Below are positions 35,924 to 45,228 of a stretch of 64,000 bases of DNA, piece by piece. A program made the translations under genes and the position numbers. The stretch is from Streptomyces sp. NRRL S-646 (lineage in GTDB: Bacteria; Actinomycetota; Actinomycetes; Streptomycetales; Streptomycetaceae): contig NZ_JODC01000008.1 of assembly GCF_000720765.1 (NCBI RefSeq), forward strand, positions 620,001 to 684,000. Reading direction: 5' to 3'. The notes beneath the pieces are model-generated. The model made no database searches, had not been told where the DNA came from, and saw only the letters and a list, made by a program, of their open reading frames with translations. Numbering within the stretch: the stretch's first letter is position 1; each line of letters starts with the position of its first letter.

Positions 35924-36829
35924 TCAGAAGGTGCGGGCCGCAGCGGCGCCACGGAGGAGTCCGGCGAAGGTCTGGGCGGCGGGGGTGAGCGAGTGGTCGG
36001 CCATCCGGACCAGGAGGATGCGGCGGATGGGGGCCGGCGGCTGGAGGGGCAGGATGTTGACGCCGGGTCGGATGCCCTCCAGGGCCAGGGTGGGGGCGAG
36101 GGCGACGCCGATGCCGGCGGCGACCATGGCCTGGGCTTCCTGGTAGTCGTGGGCCTCGTACGCGATATGAGGCTCGAAGCCGACGGCGCGGCAGCCGCGG
36201 ACGAGGGCTTCGGCCACCGGGTGATGGTCGGCGCGGGTGATCCAGGGGTCGTCTGCGAAGTCGGCGAGCGAGGCGGCGTCGCGGCCGGCGAGTGGATGGT
36301 GGTCGCTGACGAGAAGGGCCGGCGGGTCATCGAGGAGTGGGGTGACGACGATGTCCTCCCGGTCGATTCGGCTCCAGTCGTAGTCCCACATCAGCGACAT
36401 TTCGATCTCCCGGTTCTCCAGCATGGTCCAGAGTCCGGCGATGCGTGCGCTGCGGACGGTCAGCCGTACGTCCGGGTGGGCGTCCCGGAACGCGATCACG
36501 GCCTGCGGAAGGAGCGAGGCGCCGACGGTGGGGAAGGTGCCGATGCGCAGTGTGCCCGCGCGCAGGCCGGCGTAGTCGGCGAGTTCGTTTTCCGCGGCCC
36601 GCAGTTCACGTTCGATCCGGTGCCCTCGTTCGGCCAGCGCCCGGCCGGCGTCGGTGAGGGTGACACCCCGGGCGTGCCGTTCCAGCAGGGGCTGTCCTGC
36701 CTCTGTTTCCAGACGGCTGATCTGCTGCGATACCGCTGACGGGGTGTAGTTGAGGGCGCGGGCGGTCGCTGTCACCGAGCCACGCCGGGCGACCTCCGTG
36801 AACAGCAGGATGCGCCGGACGTCGAGCAT
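35924..36829 (-). CDS. LysR-family regulator, divergent from prpF
   Basis: 301 residues. N-terminal HTH: FTEVARRGSVTATARALNYT then PSAVSQQISRLE. Effector domain about 90-295 (GTLRIGTFPTVGASLLPQ). It is divergent from the prpF-like gene with a 146-base spacer that has an AT-rich stretch (36841-36895), the typical setting for a LysR activator of the neighbouring catabolic genes. Predicted inducer: a tricarboxylate or dicarboxylate handled by prpF-dctA. Confidence 0.9.
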   Translation of the reverse strand: MLDVRRILLFTEVARRGSVTATARALNYTPSAVSQQISRLETEAGQPLLERHARGVTLTDAGRALAERGHRIERELRAAENELADYAGLRAGTLRIGTFPTVGASLLPQAVIAFRDAHPDVRLTVRSARIAGLWTMLENREIEMSLMWDYDWSRIDREDIVVTPLLDDPPALLVSDHHPLAGRDAASLADFADDPWITRADHHPVAEALVRGCRAVGFEPHIAYEAHDYQEAQAMVAAGIGVALAPTLALEGIRPGVNILPLQPPAPIRRILLVRMADHSLTPAAQTFAGLLRGAAAARTF

Positions 36830-36975
36830 GTCGCCACCTTCAGAGTTTACTTCAGCTTAATAGCCATGCAGATTTCCGAGATTGTACTTCACGCTGCCGT
36901 CACCCACCGTGGAGGACACCACGCACGGCAAGACCGTCGGTGGACTTCCCTTTCTCTGTCTGTGAGGAGTCAGTT

Positions 36976-38094
36976 GTGCTGCGTCTGCAGGGCGAGATGA
37001 TCCGCGGAGGAACCAGCAAGTGCTGGATCTTCGACCACCGCGACGTGGTCGCCACGGGCGTGGATGTCGATGCCCTCCTGCTCGCCGCCTTCAACGCCGC
37101 CGACCCCCGCCAGATCGACGGCGTGGGCGGCGCTTCCTCCACCACCTCCAAGGCAGCCGTCGTACAGGCGTCGACCCGACCCGGTGTGGACGTCGAGTAC
37201 GCCTTCGCACAGGTCGGCATCGGCGACGCACGCGTGGAGTGGGCCAGCAACTGCGGCAACTGCGCCACTGCCGTGGCCCTGTACGCCCTCCACCACGATC
37301 TCGTGCCGATCGCGCCGGACACCACCACCGTCCGCATGCTCAACATCAACACCGGGGCCCGCCTCACCGGCACCATCCCCACCCCCGCGGGCGTCGCGCC
37401 GGAGGAGGGAACAGCCGTGGTGCCGGGTACCTCGGCACGCGGCGTACCGGTCCTGCTCGGGTTCCAGGACCCGGCGGGCTCGACGACCGGCCGTGCTCTG
37501 CCGACCGGCCGGGCACTGGACGAGCTGACCGGCCCGGACGGCCCCGTCGAGGCTTCCCTGGTGGACGCCGGCGCGCCGGCCGCGCTGTTCGAGGCCAAGG
37601 CGTTCGGCCTCGACGGCACGGAGTCCCTCACCACGTTCGCCACCGCAGTGCCCGCGCTGACACTGCTGCGCCGCCAGGCAGCGCTGGCCATGGGCCTGGC
37701 CCGCGAGGGCGACCCGGTCAGCCACGCGGTGCCGAAAGTGGGCATCGTCGCGCGACCCGATCCCTATCGCACCACACAGGGCACACTCGTCAACCAGGAC
37801 GAGTACGACCTGGCCGTACGCATGGTCTCCATGCACGCCCCACATCCGGCGATCGGCCTGACCTCCGCCGTGGCTCTGGCCACGGCCGCCGCCACCCCCG
37901 GCACCCTGGCCCACCGCGTCGCCCGGCAGACCGCCGACGGAACGCTGCGCCTGGGCACCCCCGCCGGCGTGATCACCACCCAAGCCGTCCCCGCACCGGA
38001 CGGCGCGTCCCCCACGGTGCTGCTGCACCGCGCCGCCCGGCGTATCGCCCGAGCCGAACTCCTAGTTCCCGTCCTGGAAGGACGCCCCGCATGA
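36976..38094 (+). CDS. prpF: PrpF-family isomerase (2-methylaconitate type)
   Basis: 372 residues from the GTG at 36976, seven bases after GAGGAG; a GTG at 36940 is less likely. Family blocks: GEMIRGGTSKCWIF at the N-terminus, GGASSTTSKAAVV (the Lys region) and ASNCGNCATAVALYAL with the catalytic-region cysteines, then HPAIGLTSAVALATAAA near the C-terminus. PrpF proteins are cis-trans isomerases of aconitate-like tricarboxylates with a diaminopimelate-epimerase fold. No prpB, prpC or acnD is adjacent, so the substrate may be another unsaturated tricarboxylate, for example aconitate for use or uptake. Stop overlaps the dctA start. Confidence 0.86.
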   Translation: MLRLQGEMIRGGTSKCWIFDHRDVVATGVDVDALLLAAFNAADPRQIDGVGGASSTTSKAAVVQASTRPGVDVEYAFAQVGIGDARVEWASNCGNCATAVALYALHHDLVPIAPDTTTVRMLNINTGARLTGTIPTPAGVAPEEGTAVVPGTSARGVPVLLGFQDPAGSTTGRALPTGRALDELTGPDGPVEASLVDAGAPAALFEAKAFGLDGTESLTTFATAVPALTLLRRQAALAMGLAREGDPVSHAVPKVGIVARPDPYRTTQGTLVNQDEYDLAVRMVSMHAPHPAIGLTSAVALATAAATPGTLAHRVARQTADGTLRLGTPAGVITTQAVPAPDGASPTVLLHRAARRIARAELLVPVLEGRPA

Positions 38095-39488
38095 GCCGCA
38101 ACGACGCCGCCCCGGGTACCGTCACCGCACCACCTGGCCGTATCCGCCGGATGCTGTCCCACCTCTACATCCAGTGCCTGATCGGCGTCCTCCTCGGCGC
38201 CGCCGTGGGTGGGCTGTGGCCGTCCGTCGGCGCTGACCTGAAGCCGCTCGGCGACGGCTTCATCGCGCTGGTGAAGATGTTCATCGCGCCGATCATCTTC
38301 TGTACGGTCGTCCACGGCATCGCCTCCATGGGCAACGCCCGCGCGGTCGGCCGCGTCAGCCTGAAGGCTCTGGTCTACTTCGAGGTGCTGACCACCGTGG
38401 CCATGGTGATCGGCCTGGTCGTCGTCAACGTCGTCAAGCCGGGCAGCGGTCTGCACGTCGATGTCTCGACCCTGTCCGCCAAGGGCCTGCCGCCCGAGGC
38501 GACCACGGCCCACGAGGGCTTCGCCGAGTTCGTGCTCGCCATCATCCCGGCCACACTGGTCAGCGCCCTGACCGGCAACGAGATCCTGCCGGTGCTGCTG
38601 GTGTCCGTGCTGTTCGGCTTCGGCCTGCACGCCAGCGGAGAGGCCGGCCTGGGCATCGCACGCGGCATCGAGAGGTTCTCCACGGTCCTGTTCACACTCA
38701 TCCGCTGGATCATGCGGCTGGCCCCCATCGGCGCGTTCGGCTCGATGGCCTTCACCATCGGCAACTACGGTCTGGGCACCCTGCGCCATCTGGCCCTGCT
38801 GGTCGGCTCGTTCTGGCTGACCGCCCTCTTCTTCGTCCTGGTCGTCCTCGGGACCGTGATGCGCCTGAACGGACTGCGGTTGCTGCCCTTCCTGCGCTAC
38901 ATCAAGGAAGAGCTGCTGATCGTCCTGGGCACCTCCTCCACCGAGCCCGTCCTGCCGCGCATGATGGCCAAGCTCCAGCACGCGGGCGCCTCGAAACCCG
39001 TCGTCGGCATCACGCTGCCCGCCGGGTACTCCTTCAACCTCGACGGCACCGCCATCTACCTGACCATGGGTTCGGTCTTCCTCGCCCAGGCCCTCGGCAT
39101 CGACCTCAGCCTCACCCAGCAGCTGACCATGCTCGCCGTCATGCTGCTCACCTCCAAGGGCGCCGCAGGCGTCACCGGCTCCGGCTTCATCGCCCTGGCC
39201 GCCACGCTCAGCGCCGTACCGCACGTCCCCGTCGCCGCCCTCGCGCTGATCTTCGGCATCGACCGGTTCATGTCCGAAGCTCGCGCCCTGACCAGCCTGG
39301 TCGGCAACGGTGTTGCCACCCTGGCCGTCGCCCGCTGGGAGGGCGAGCTCGACGAGGACCGCGCCAGGGCCGTCCTGCGCGGCGAGATCCCGTACACCCC
39401 TGCCCCGGCTCCTTCTGCGGTGCCAGCCGAGCCCGGTCCGAAGGAGACGCCCGCACCAACCCGTGACCCCGTCCCCGCCGCAAGCTGA
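38091..39488 (+). CDS. dctA: DctA-type dicarboxylate:cation symporter
   Basis: 465 residues from an ATG overlapping the prpF stop (ATGA). DAACS family: about eight helices and two re-entrant hairpins; VKMFIAPIIFCTVVHGIASM (helix 2-3), the serine hairpin ILGTSSTEPVLPRMM, the NLDGTAIYLTMG motif of helix 7 and GAAGVTGSGFIALAATL of hairpin 2. These are the DctA hallmarks (succinate, fumarate, malate uptake). Here coupling to prpF suggests a C4-C6 carboxylate taken up and isomerised under LysR control. Closed by a 17-bp hairpin. Confidence 0.92.
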   Translation: MSRNDAAPGTVTAPPGRIRRMLSHLYIQCLIGVLLGAAVGGLWPSVGADLKPLGDGFIALVKMFIAPIIFCTVVHGIASMGNARAVGRVSLKALVYFEVLTTVAMVIGLVVVNVVKPGSGLHVDVSTLSAKGLPPEATTAHEGFAEFVLAIIPATLVSALTGNEILPVLLVSVLFGFGLHASGEAGLGIARGIERFSTVLFTLIRWIMRLAPIGAFGSMAFTIGNYGLGTLRHLALLVGSFWLTALFFVLVVLGTVMRLNGLRLLPFLRYIKEELLIVLGTSSTEPVLPRMMAKLQHAGASKPVVGITLPAGYSFNLDGTAIYLTMGSVFLAQALGIDLSLTQQLTMLAVMLLTSKGAAGVTGSGFIALAATLSAVPHVPVAALALIFGIDRFMSEARALTSLVGNGVATLAVARWEGELDEDRARAVLRGEIPYTPAPAPSAVPAEPGPKETPAPTRDPVPAAS

Positions 39489-39496
39489 CATGGCTT

Positions 39497-39538
39497 GGGA
39501 GGGCCGGCCCGGAGCAGAGGTTCCGGGCCGGCCCTCCC
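39497..39538. terminator. 17-bp hairpin after dctA
   Basis: GGGAGGGCCGGCCCGGA (39497-39513) and its exact reverse complement (39522-39538) with an 8-base loop, starting nine bases after the dctA stop. Confidence 0.9.
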
Positions 39539-39929
39539 ACGTCTCAACCCATGCGTCTGTCCGTACTGATCCACGGCCCGCAGGGCCGAACTGGACATGG
39601 AGGCAGAGAAGTTGAGCCGGCAAGTCCAGGGGTGCGCGATGAGCTCGAGGAGCTCGTTCTCGCGGAGTGGGGGCCGGCGCGCGCTGGCGGAACAACGGCG
39701 ACGAGGCCACTCGCCCCCCCCCGGAGATGCCCCACGGGCTGGGGCATTCGGCTTCGCCCGGGCGGGTTCTTACACCCACGGGAGTACGCGTGATGACGAC
39801 TCCCGGTGGATGATCCCGGTCCTGCACAGGGCGATGCTGTGGGGCAGGGCGATGGGCGTCTGCCTGCTCGGCGTGTCCGCGTCGTCCGTGACCGTGCCGG
39901 CCGTCGGAATTGCCGGTGCCTGAAACAGA
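39539..39929. other. Intergenic, no clear gene
   Basis: About 390 bases with only shadow-like frames. A plus frame ending at 39923 reads RAMGVCLLGVSASSVTVPAV, hydrophobic but without a start or ribosome site, possibly the end of a lost membrane protein. A C-run occurs around 39715-39722. Confidence 0.4.
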
Positions 39930-41033
39930 ATGGGAACTCGCGTGGATGCCGACTCTCTGGCCGGGCGGACCGACCCCCCGCCGCCGGATTCCGACGCCGC
40001 GCCGCGAACGCCCGCGCCGCGCCGTCCGCGGCTCAGACGGTGGTTGAGGCGCATCGCGCTCGCCTGCACCATTCTGCTCGCAGTCGTCACCACGGCCTCG
40101 TTGACCTACAACGCCTTCACCGCACGACGGGCCGCGTCTCCAGGAGGGCTGCGATACGTTCACGCGGACGATGTCCGCACCCGTTACCAGACCTGGGGCA
40201 CAACTGGTTCGCCCGTTGTCCTCGTTCATGGAGCCTTCGAGCAGGTGGACACCTGGGCACGACTGGCACCGCTCCTCGCGCGCGATCACCGGGTCTACGC
40301 GCTGGACCTGACCGGAGACGGCTACAGCGAACGCCGCGGCCCGTACACCGTCAGCCACTTCACCCGGCAGCTGCTGGGCTTCCTCAGCGCCATGCACCTC
40401 GGTGGGCCGGGGGAGCGCCCCCTGCTCGTGGGCCATTCCAGCGGAGCCGCAGTCGTAGCGGAGGCGGCACTGCGCGCACCGGCGCGGATCGGGAGCGTGA
40501 TGCTGCTCGACGGGGATGCCCTCAACACCGGCGCCGGTCCACCGTCAGTCCTCAAATACCTGCTGATCGACCCCTACCGCACCAGCCTGTTGCGCCTTGG
40601 CCTCGGCGTCGATTGGCTGATCCGCTCTTTCTACGACGCCCAGTGCGGACCGGCCTGCCCGCCGCTCAACGCCGCCGGACTGGATCAGTGGCGTCGGCCG
40701 CTGCGGGTGCCGGGCGCGGAGGCCGCTCTGTGGAGCATGCTCGGCGAGGGAGTGCCGGGCCTCCCCGCGAGCGAGGTGGCCCAACTCACGGCCGTCGGCA
40801 TCCCCAAGTCGGTCGTGTTCGGTGCCGAGGACGACGTGTTCAGCAGACAGACCCCGCAGCAGACTGCCCGGCGCATCGGTGCACCGCACCCCACCCTCAT
40901 CCCCGGAGCCCGCCACCTGACCATGATCTCCAGCCCCCATGAGGTCGCGGCAGCCGTGGAAGCCCTGGCAGGCGCGCACCCCGCTGTGCCACAACGAAGT
41001 GCCGGTACAGGGCAAGGTGGAAGTCCCCGGTGA
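39930..41033 (+). CDS. Membrane-anchored alpha/beta hydrolase
   Basis: 367 residues. A Pro-rich cytoplasmic tail (1-40), one membrane segment (about 41-60, IALACTILLAVVTTASLTY), then an alpha/beta-hydrolase fold outside the membrane: VVLVHGAFEQVDTW (oxyanion region), the nucleophile elbow VGHSSGAAV, the acid in VFGAEDDVF and the His in IPGARHLTM. The catalytic triad is complete. Substrate unknown; an extracytoplasmic esterase or lipase-like role is inferred. Confidence 0.85.
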   Translation: MGTRVDADSLAGRTDPPPPDSDAAPRTPAPRRPRLRRWLRRIALACTILLAVVTTASLTYNAFTARRAASPGGLRYVHADDVRTRYQTWGTTGSPVVLVHGAFEQVDTWARLAPLLARDHRVYALDLTGDGYSERRGPYTVSHFTRQLLGFLSAMHLGGPGERPLLVGHSSGAAVVAEAALRAPARIGSVMLLDGDALNTGAGPPSVLKYLLIDPYRTSLLRLGLGVDWLIRSFYDAQCGPACPPLNAAGLDQWRRPLRVPGAEAALWSMLGEGVPGLPASEVAQLTAVGIPKSVVFGAEDDVFSRQTPQQTARRIGAPHPTLIPGARHLTMISSPHEVAAAVEALAGAHPAVPQRSAGTGQGGSPR

Positions 41034-41167
41034 AACACGGTGCTTGGGCACCACACCGCCCCGCGTGGTCAGCCTCTCTCGGTCGCATGGTCATGGCGCG
41101 CGGGAAGCCGCAGCGGCTTGTAAAACGAGCTCTGTCCGGCCCGGGCCGCGGGGAGTCCATGACGTTG

Positions 41168-42145
41168 TCAGTCGGCCTCCGCTCCTGCGATCAGTGCATC
41201 AAGTGCCGTGCGCAGCGCGGCCAGTTCAGCCGGGGTGGGATCGGTCGGTTCGTGCGGCACCAGGGCAGCGGGGTTCACCACGGGGAGGGTGCCGTCCGGA
41301 CCAGGCGCAGCCGTGGCGCGGGCAAGGAACGCGCCGTTGTCGGACGGCGGGGTGTTGAGGCCGTCGCCAAGCCTCCGCAGTGCTGCCGCGAGCGGGGGCT
41401 GGGGGAAGGGGAATTCCGCGGGAAGCAGCCCGGCCTGCCAGGTGTGGTCGTCGCCGCGAAAGTCCAGGACCCAGTTCTCCCAGCCCGGCAACGGCCAGTT
41501 GTGGATGCCGGCCGCATTCTGCACGGCCCAGAGCGAGACGGTGCGGGCCTGGGGGTCGAAGTGGACGCCGCCGTGCGGCATGTCGGTGAGTGCAGGGGTG
41601 GCCGGCGAAGCGGCGAGCAGGTCGATCAGGCCGGGGCCGGCGGCGAGGTGCTCGATGGGCTCCCAGTCGCTGCCCCAAGCGCGAACGCTTCCGTCGGGCA
41701 GGCGCAGGGAGGCGACGGAGCAGGGCTCGGTGTATTCGGTGCCCGCGAACCCGGACGGTTCGAAGGTCTCGAACCAGCCCGGCGCACGCGTCAGGTCTCT
41801 GCCGAGGCCCAGGTGGTGGGTCAGATCACCCATGCCGTCGTGCGCGAAGCGGACGTCCCAGCCGGGCCATGTCCGGGCCAGTACGGCGCGGGCGGCGAAA
41901 TGGTCGGCCCAGCTGTCCGCGAAGGCGAACCACAGCAGGATTCGGCGGTCGTGGTCGACCAGTGCGGCGCCCTCGCACCACACGTCGTCGAGCCATTCGT
42001 CGATCTCCCGATTGGCGCGGAAGCAGCGTGTCGCCGCGACCGGACCGGGCAGCAGATCGTCGACCACTCGGTTGGCGGCCCAGTGCGAGTAGTACCGCTG
42101 CCAGGCGCCGTTCTCGACCACCACGTACTGCGCTCGTGCTCCCAT
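41168..42145 (-). CDS. Conserved hypothetical protein
   Basis: 325 residues, no signal peptide or membrane segment. Rich in Trp (WLDDVWCEG, WADHFAARAVLARTWPGWDVRF, WGSDWEPIEHL). The reading GARAQYVVVENGAWQRYYSHWAAN resembles uncharacterised actinomycete proteins, but I cannot assign a family. Coding character is strong and no competing frame is better. Monocistronic, converging with the hydrolase gene. Confidence 0.72.
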   Translation of the reverse strand: MGARAQYVVVENGAWQRYYSHWAANRVVDDLLPGPVAATRCFRANREIDEWLDDVWCEGAALVDHDRRILLWFAFADSWADHFAARAVLARTWPGWDVRFAHDGMGDLTHHLGLGRDLTRAPGWFETFEPSGFAGTEYTEPCSVASLRLPDGSVRAWGSDWEPIEHLAAGPGLIDLLAASPATPALTDMPHGGVHFDPQARTVSLWAVQNAAGIHNWPLPGWENWVLDFRGDDHTWQAGLLPAEFPFPQPPLAAALRRLGDGLNTPPSDNGAFLARATAAPGPDGTLPVVNPAALVPHEPTDPTPAELAALRTALDALIAGAEAD

Positions 42146-42495
42146 GATCAGCGAGGCTAGCCCCGCTGGACGACAGGCGGCGAACGCTTTTCAGGCCACC
42201 GGCTCGGGCCGGCGCCTGCGGCAAGTTCTGCCACCGTGTGCTGGTCAAGCCGCCTCGCATCAACCCCCCGTGGTCGGTGACCGCCGCCGTCGGTGGTGAA
42301 CCTGCCCGGCCTACGGGGCAGGGGCGGAGGCGTCCCCCGTTCGTGAGCGCTCCGTCGTCGTCACGGCTGGTCACCACAGACCCGCCGGGGGATCACGTCC
42401 GACGTATTCCTCTGAGCGTCGAACACGAACATGAACGCGAGCGCGCGCGACGGACTGCTCCCGCGCGGGTTACTGCCAATTCACCGGCTGCGGCA
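42146..42495. other. Intergenic, no gene seen
   Basis: About 350 bases upstream of the hypothetical gene and downstream of the lysyl oxidase gene. Contains CCTGCCCGGCCTACGGGGCAGG (imperfect hairpin near 42300-42325). No convincing frame. Confidence 0.45.
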
Positions 42496-42523
42496 GCGGG
42501 CGGAGGCGCGTGCCCCCGCCCGC
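42496..42523 (-). terminator. Hairpin after the lysyl oxidase gene
   Basis: GCGGGCGGAGGC and GCCCCCGCCCGC pair with one mismatch around a GCGT loop, seven bases beyond the minus-strand stop at 42530. Confidence 0.7.
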
Positions 42524-42529
42524 CGGTGG

Positions 42530-44041
42530 TCAGGGAGCGTCGATGCGGCCGTACTTCGGCACGGTCACCGTGCGGGCCCCCGGCGTGCCGCCGAGGACGA
42601 CCTTGCGGTACGTGACGTTGTTGGCCGTGCTCTGCTCCTTGAGCCGGTTGTCGGGGTTGGCGATCACCTGGATGTAGTAGGTGCCGTTCGGCAGGTCCGA
42701 GACGTCGAAGGACTGACCGGGCCGGTACTGGCTGTAGGTGTCGCCGTTGCCGACGTCGAGCACCTCGCGCACCGAGACGGCGGTCTCCTCACCACAGGCG
42801 GTGGCGAGGTCGGTGTTGTACGGGTGCCAGTTGGCGTTCTTCACCGTGTAGTCGATGGCGTCGGTGTTGGCCAGGCAGAACGCCTCCTTGCCGCTGCGGA
42901 CGATCTCCCTCTTGTCCGCACCGAGCAGGCGGTAGCTGGCGAAGTCGCTGAAGTGCCAGTGCTGGTGACCCTCCCGCGGGTCCCACTCCATGGTGCCGGT
43001 GGGCGTGTACCCGACCTGCTTGCCCTTGGCGTCGTAGAAGTACTGGTACGCGTCCATCTTTTCTGCACCGGGCTTGCGGAACCCGTCCACGACCAGCGGC
43101 GAGGGGCCACCGTTCCATACGGTGGCGCTGAAGGCGAGGTAGTCCTTGCCGGCGACCGCACCGGCTCCGCCCTCGTCCCCGTCGGTGATGGCGATGCCGT
43201 ACGCGGGCAGGGCACGCAGGTCGGGTTTGGGCACGTCGGCAGGAACGGCCGCCGGACCGACCGGACGCTTCGCGGCCGGCTTCAGGCTCTTCGACGCCTT
43301 CTTCTGCCCGTGCCCGGCGCCGGCCAGACCCTGGCCCCCGCCGGCGTTCTGGCGGACCGTCACCTTGACGGTCTGGGGCTTGTCCGCCATTCCGAACAGG
43401 TCGCGGTACTTCTTCGCCACCGACACCTTCGCGGTGTAGACACCGGCCGGAAGGTCGATGGCCCCGCGGAAGCCCTGGGACGTGGCCCCTGCCCAGCCCT
43501 TCTCGACACCCCACACCCCACCGAGCGCGAACGGGTTGTCGGAGCAGCCGTCGGGGTACTTCGAGGTGGCCGGGGCGTCCGGTCGGATCCGGCCCGCCCG
43601 GGTGTTCGGGCAGAACGACTGCGTGGTGTCGGCCACCTTCGTGCCCGACGCGTCGCTGATGGTGACCTTCAGGAAGTCCGGCAGGCCCGAGAAGTCCTTC
43701 ACCAGGCCCGTCGGCAGGGTCTTGGTCACCGTCCGGCCGCCGGAGTGGATCACCTGTGAGGCGACGACGGGGTCGTTGTAGGACTTGCGCGTCACCCGTA
43801 TCTCGAGCGGTCCCCCGTCGACCGTGATGTAGGTGCCGAGGTTCAGGTAGACGCCCGGCTCGCCCTGGTAGCGATCGGCGGTCACCGAGGGGGTGGCGGC
43901 GATCAGCTGGAGTTTTGGCGTACCCGGCAGTGTCGCCGCTCCCGCACCGGGCGCGGCGAGGGTTCCGGCGGCGCCGACGGTGAGGGCGGCCGCAGCGATG
44001 ATCGCAGAACGCCGTAAGGCGGTGGGGTTGTGTCTGGTCAT
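42530..44041 (-). CDS. Secreted lysyl-oxidase-like copper protein
   Basis: 503 residues from the ATG at 44041 (open to 44116). Signal peptide about 1-36 (RRSAIIAAAALTVGAAGTLAAPGAGA). The N-terminal 35-230 is beta-rich; a Lys/Ala-rich linker (about 235-265) follows. The C-terminal lysyl oxidase domain has the copper-binding EGHQHWHFSDFASYRL and the CLANTDAIDY and CGEETAVSVREVLDVGNGD blocks ending in DLPNGTYYIQVIANPD. These enzymes deaminate lysine side chains oxidatively outside the cell; the bacterial role may be matrix crosslinking or nutrient use. Monocistronic. Confidence 0.9.
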   Translation of the reverse strand: MTRHNPTALRRSAIIAAAALTVGAAGTLAAPGAGAATLPGTPKLQLIAATPSVTADRYQGEPGVYLNLGTYITVDGGPLEIRVTRKSYNDPVVASQVIHSGGRTVTKTLPTGLVKDFSGLPDFLKVTISDASGTKVADTTQSFCPNTRAGRIRPDAPATSKYPDGCSDNPFALGGVWGVEKGWAGATSQGFRGAIDLPAGVYTAKVSVAKKYRDLFGMADKPQTVKVTVRQNAGGGQGLAGAGHGQKKASKSLKPAAKRPVGPAAVPADVPKPDLRALPAYGIAITDGDEGGAGAVAGKDYLAFSATVWNGGPSPLVVDGFRKPGAEKMDAYQYFYDAKGKQVGYTPTGTMEWDPREGHQHWHFSDFASYRLLGADKREIVRSGKEAFCLANTDAIDYTVKNANWHPYNTDLATACGEETAVSVREVLDVGNGDTYSQYRPGQSFDVSDLPNGTYYIQVIANPDNRLKEQSTANNVTYRKVVLGGTPGARTVTVPKYGRIDAP

Positions 44042-44319
44042 GAGTGCTCTTTCTGCGTCTGGTCGGGACGAGTCGTGCACGTCTTGCAGGCAGGGAAGGA
44101 GTTTCCTGTGTGCCATCTGTAAAAAGCGTGAAAAGACGATTCAGGTTGCCTGGTGAACGAAAGTCGCCCTGAATCAAGGCTCGTTGCCGCTGTCAGCTCG
44201 GTCATCGACGGCCTCCTCGGCCTGTCGGTCCTTGGTGCTCACCTTCAGCTCGCGGCTGATTTCGGAGACCCGCTCGTAGGACGGCCAGCGGCCGCCGCAC
44301 CGCGACGCCGACCGTGAAC

Positions 44320-44357
44320 GGCATCGGCCCGCCGGACACTTCCGGCGGGCCGATGCC
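44320..44357. terminator. 17-bp hairpin
   Basis: GGCATCGGCCCGCCGGA (44320-44336), loop CACT, exact reverse complement (44341-44357). It lies 35 bases beyond the minus-strand RICIN stop at 44392. On its far side (44174-44310) a minus frame ends SYERVSEISRELKVSTKDRQ..., perhaps a gene remnant. Confidence 0.88.
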
Positions 44358-44391
44358 CCGTCATCCTTCGTGTGCCGTTGTGGTGGTGAGG

Positions 44392-45003
44392 TCAGTCCTT
44401 GCTGGATAGGCGCCAGATCTGGATCTTCTTGGTGGTCAGGATGCTGCCGGTGTCGCATGTCCATTGGTGGACGAGGGCGCCGGGTGCGGTGGAGACGATG
44501 CTGACGTCGACGCACTTGCCGCTGTGGGCGGCGACCAACTGGTAGTCGTGGCTGTTGCCAAGCGCGGTCACCGCCCTGAGCGTAAAGCGCTGGTTGGTAC
44601 CGTTGAGGCAGGTCCACTGCTGGACGGCCGCGCCGTCGGCCATCGACAAGGCCGAGACGTCCATGCACTTGCCGCTGTAGTGGTTGACGACGCTGTAAGT
44701 GTCGGTCGTACCGGCGACGAGGTGGAAGTCGAAGATCTGCCCCTGTCCGCTCCCGCAGGTGTTCTGGGGGTACTGGGTGCCGTTGGCGGTGGACCGGCCG
44801 GGGTCTTCGAGGCAGAGCCCGCAGTGCTCGGCCACGGCAGCGGAGGAGAAGCCGGCCGCAGCGCCGATGCGCAGGCTCGCGGGTGCGAAGGAGACCTGGT
44901 CGAGGTGGGGCACCGAGCTGGAGCGTATGCGCTGTCCGATGTCGCTGCCGCCGCCGGAGTCCCGCCTGCGCCTGGGGCACCCACACCGGCTCCTACGTGG
45001 CAC
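44392..45003 (-). CDS. RICIN-type beta-trefoil lectin, 5' end doubtful
   Basis: 203 residues in the open frame; the RICIN domain fills about 75-200: repeated QxW-type units YSVVNHYSGKCMDVSALS, AVQQWTCLNGTNQRFTL, YQLVAAHSGKCVDVSIVS and LVHQWTCDTG. The first 50 residues are Arg-rich and unlike a signal peptide, although APASLRIGAAAGFSSAAVA near residue 45 is signal-like. The gene is therefore either started internally or is the 3' part of a larger secreted enzyme gene. Carbohydrate binding is inferred from the domain. Confidence 0.62.
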   Translation of the reverse strand: MPRRSRCGCPRRRRDSGGGSDIGQRIRSSSVPHLDQVSFAPASLRIGAAAGFSSAAVAEHCGLCLEDPGRSTANGTQYPQNTCGSGQGQIFDFHLVAGTTDTYSVVNHYSGKCMDVSALSMADGAAVQQWTCLNGTNQRFTLRAVTALGNSHDYQLVAAHSGKCVDVSIVSTAPGALVHQWTCDTGSILTTKKIQIWRLSSKD

Positions 45004-45228
45004 GTCAGGTCACCGAGAACAAGACACGACGCGAAGACGGAAGGCGATCCGCAGCGCCAATGCCCGCTCGTTGACATCCTTTGGAGCATCAAGCGGGCCG
45101 TTCCCTACGAAGCGGCTGTGCTGGTCGCCACCATCAACGAGTGGATGTAAGAATCCGGCGAACGGCCAAGGACCAGTGGGCCTGACAATCCAGTCGAGAA
45201 AGCCTTTGCGGGCTGTCACCCTGGCCAG

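Noticed and set aside
36976..39488. A full methylcitrate (propionate) operon
   Set aside because: Only PrpF and a DctA-type carrier are present; no prpB, prpC, prpD or acnD nearby.
37764..40436. 890-residue minus-strand frame
   Set aside because: Gln/Asp/His/Gly-rich shadow opposite prpF, dctA and the hydrolase; no motif and no start site.
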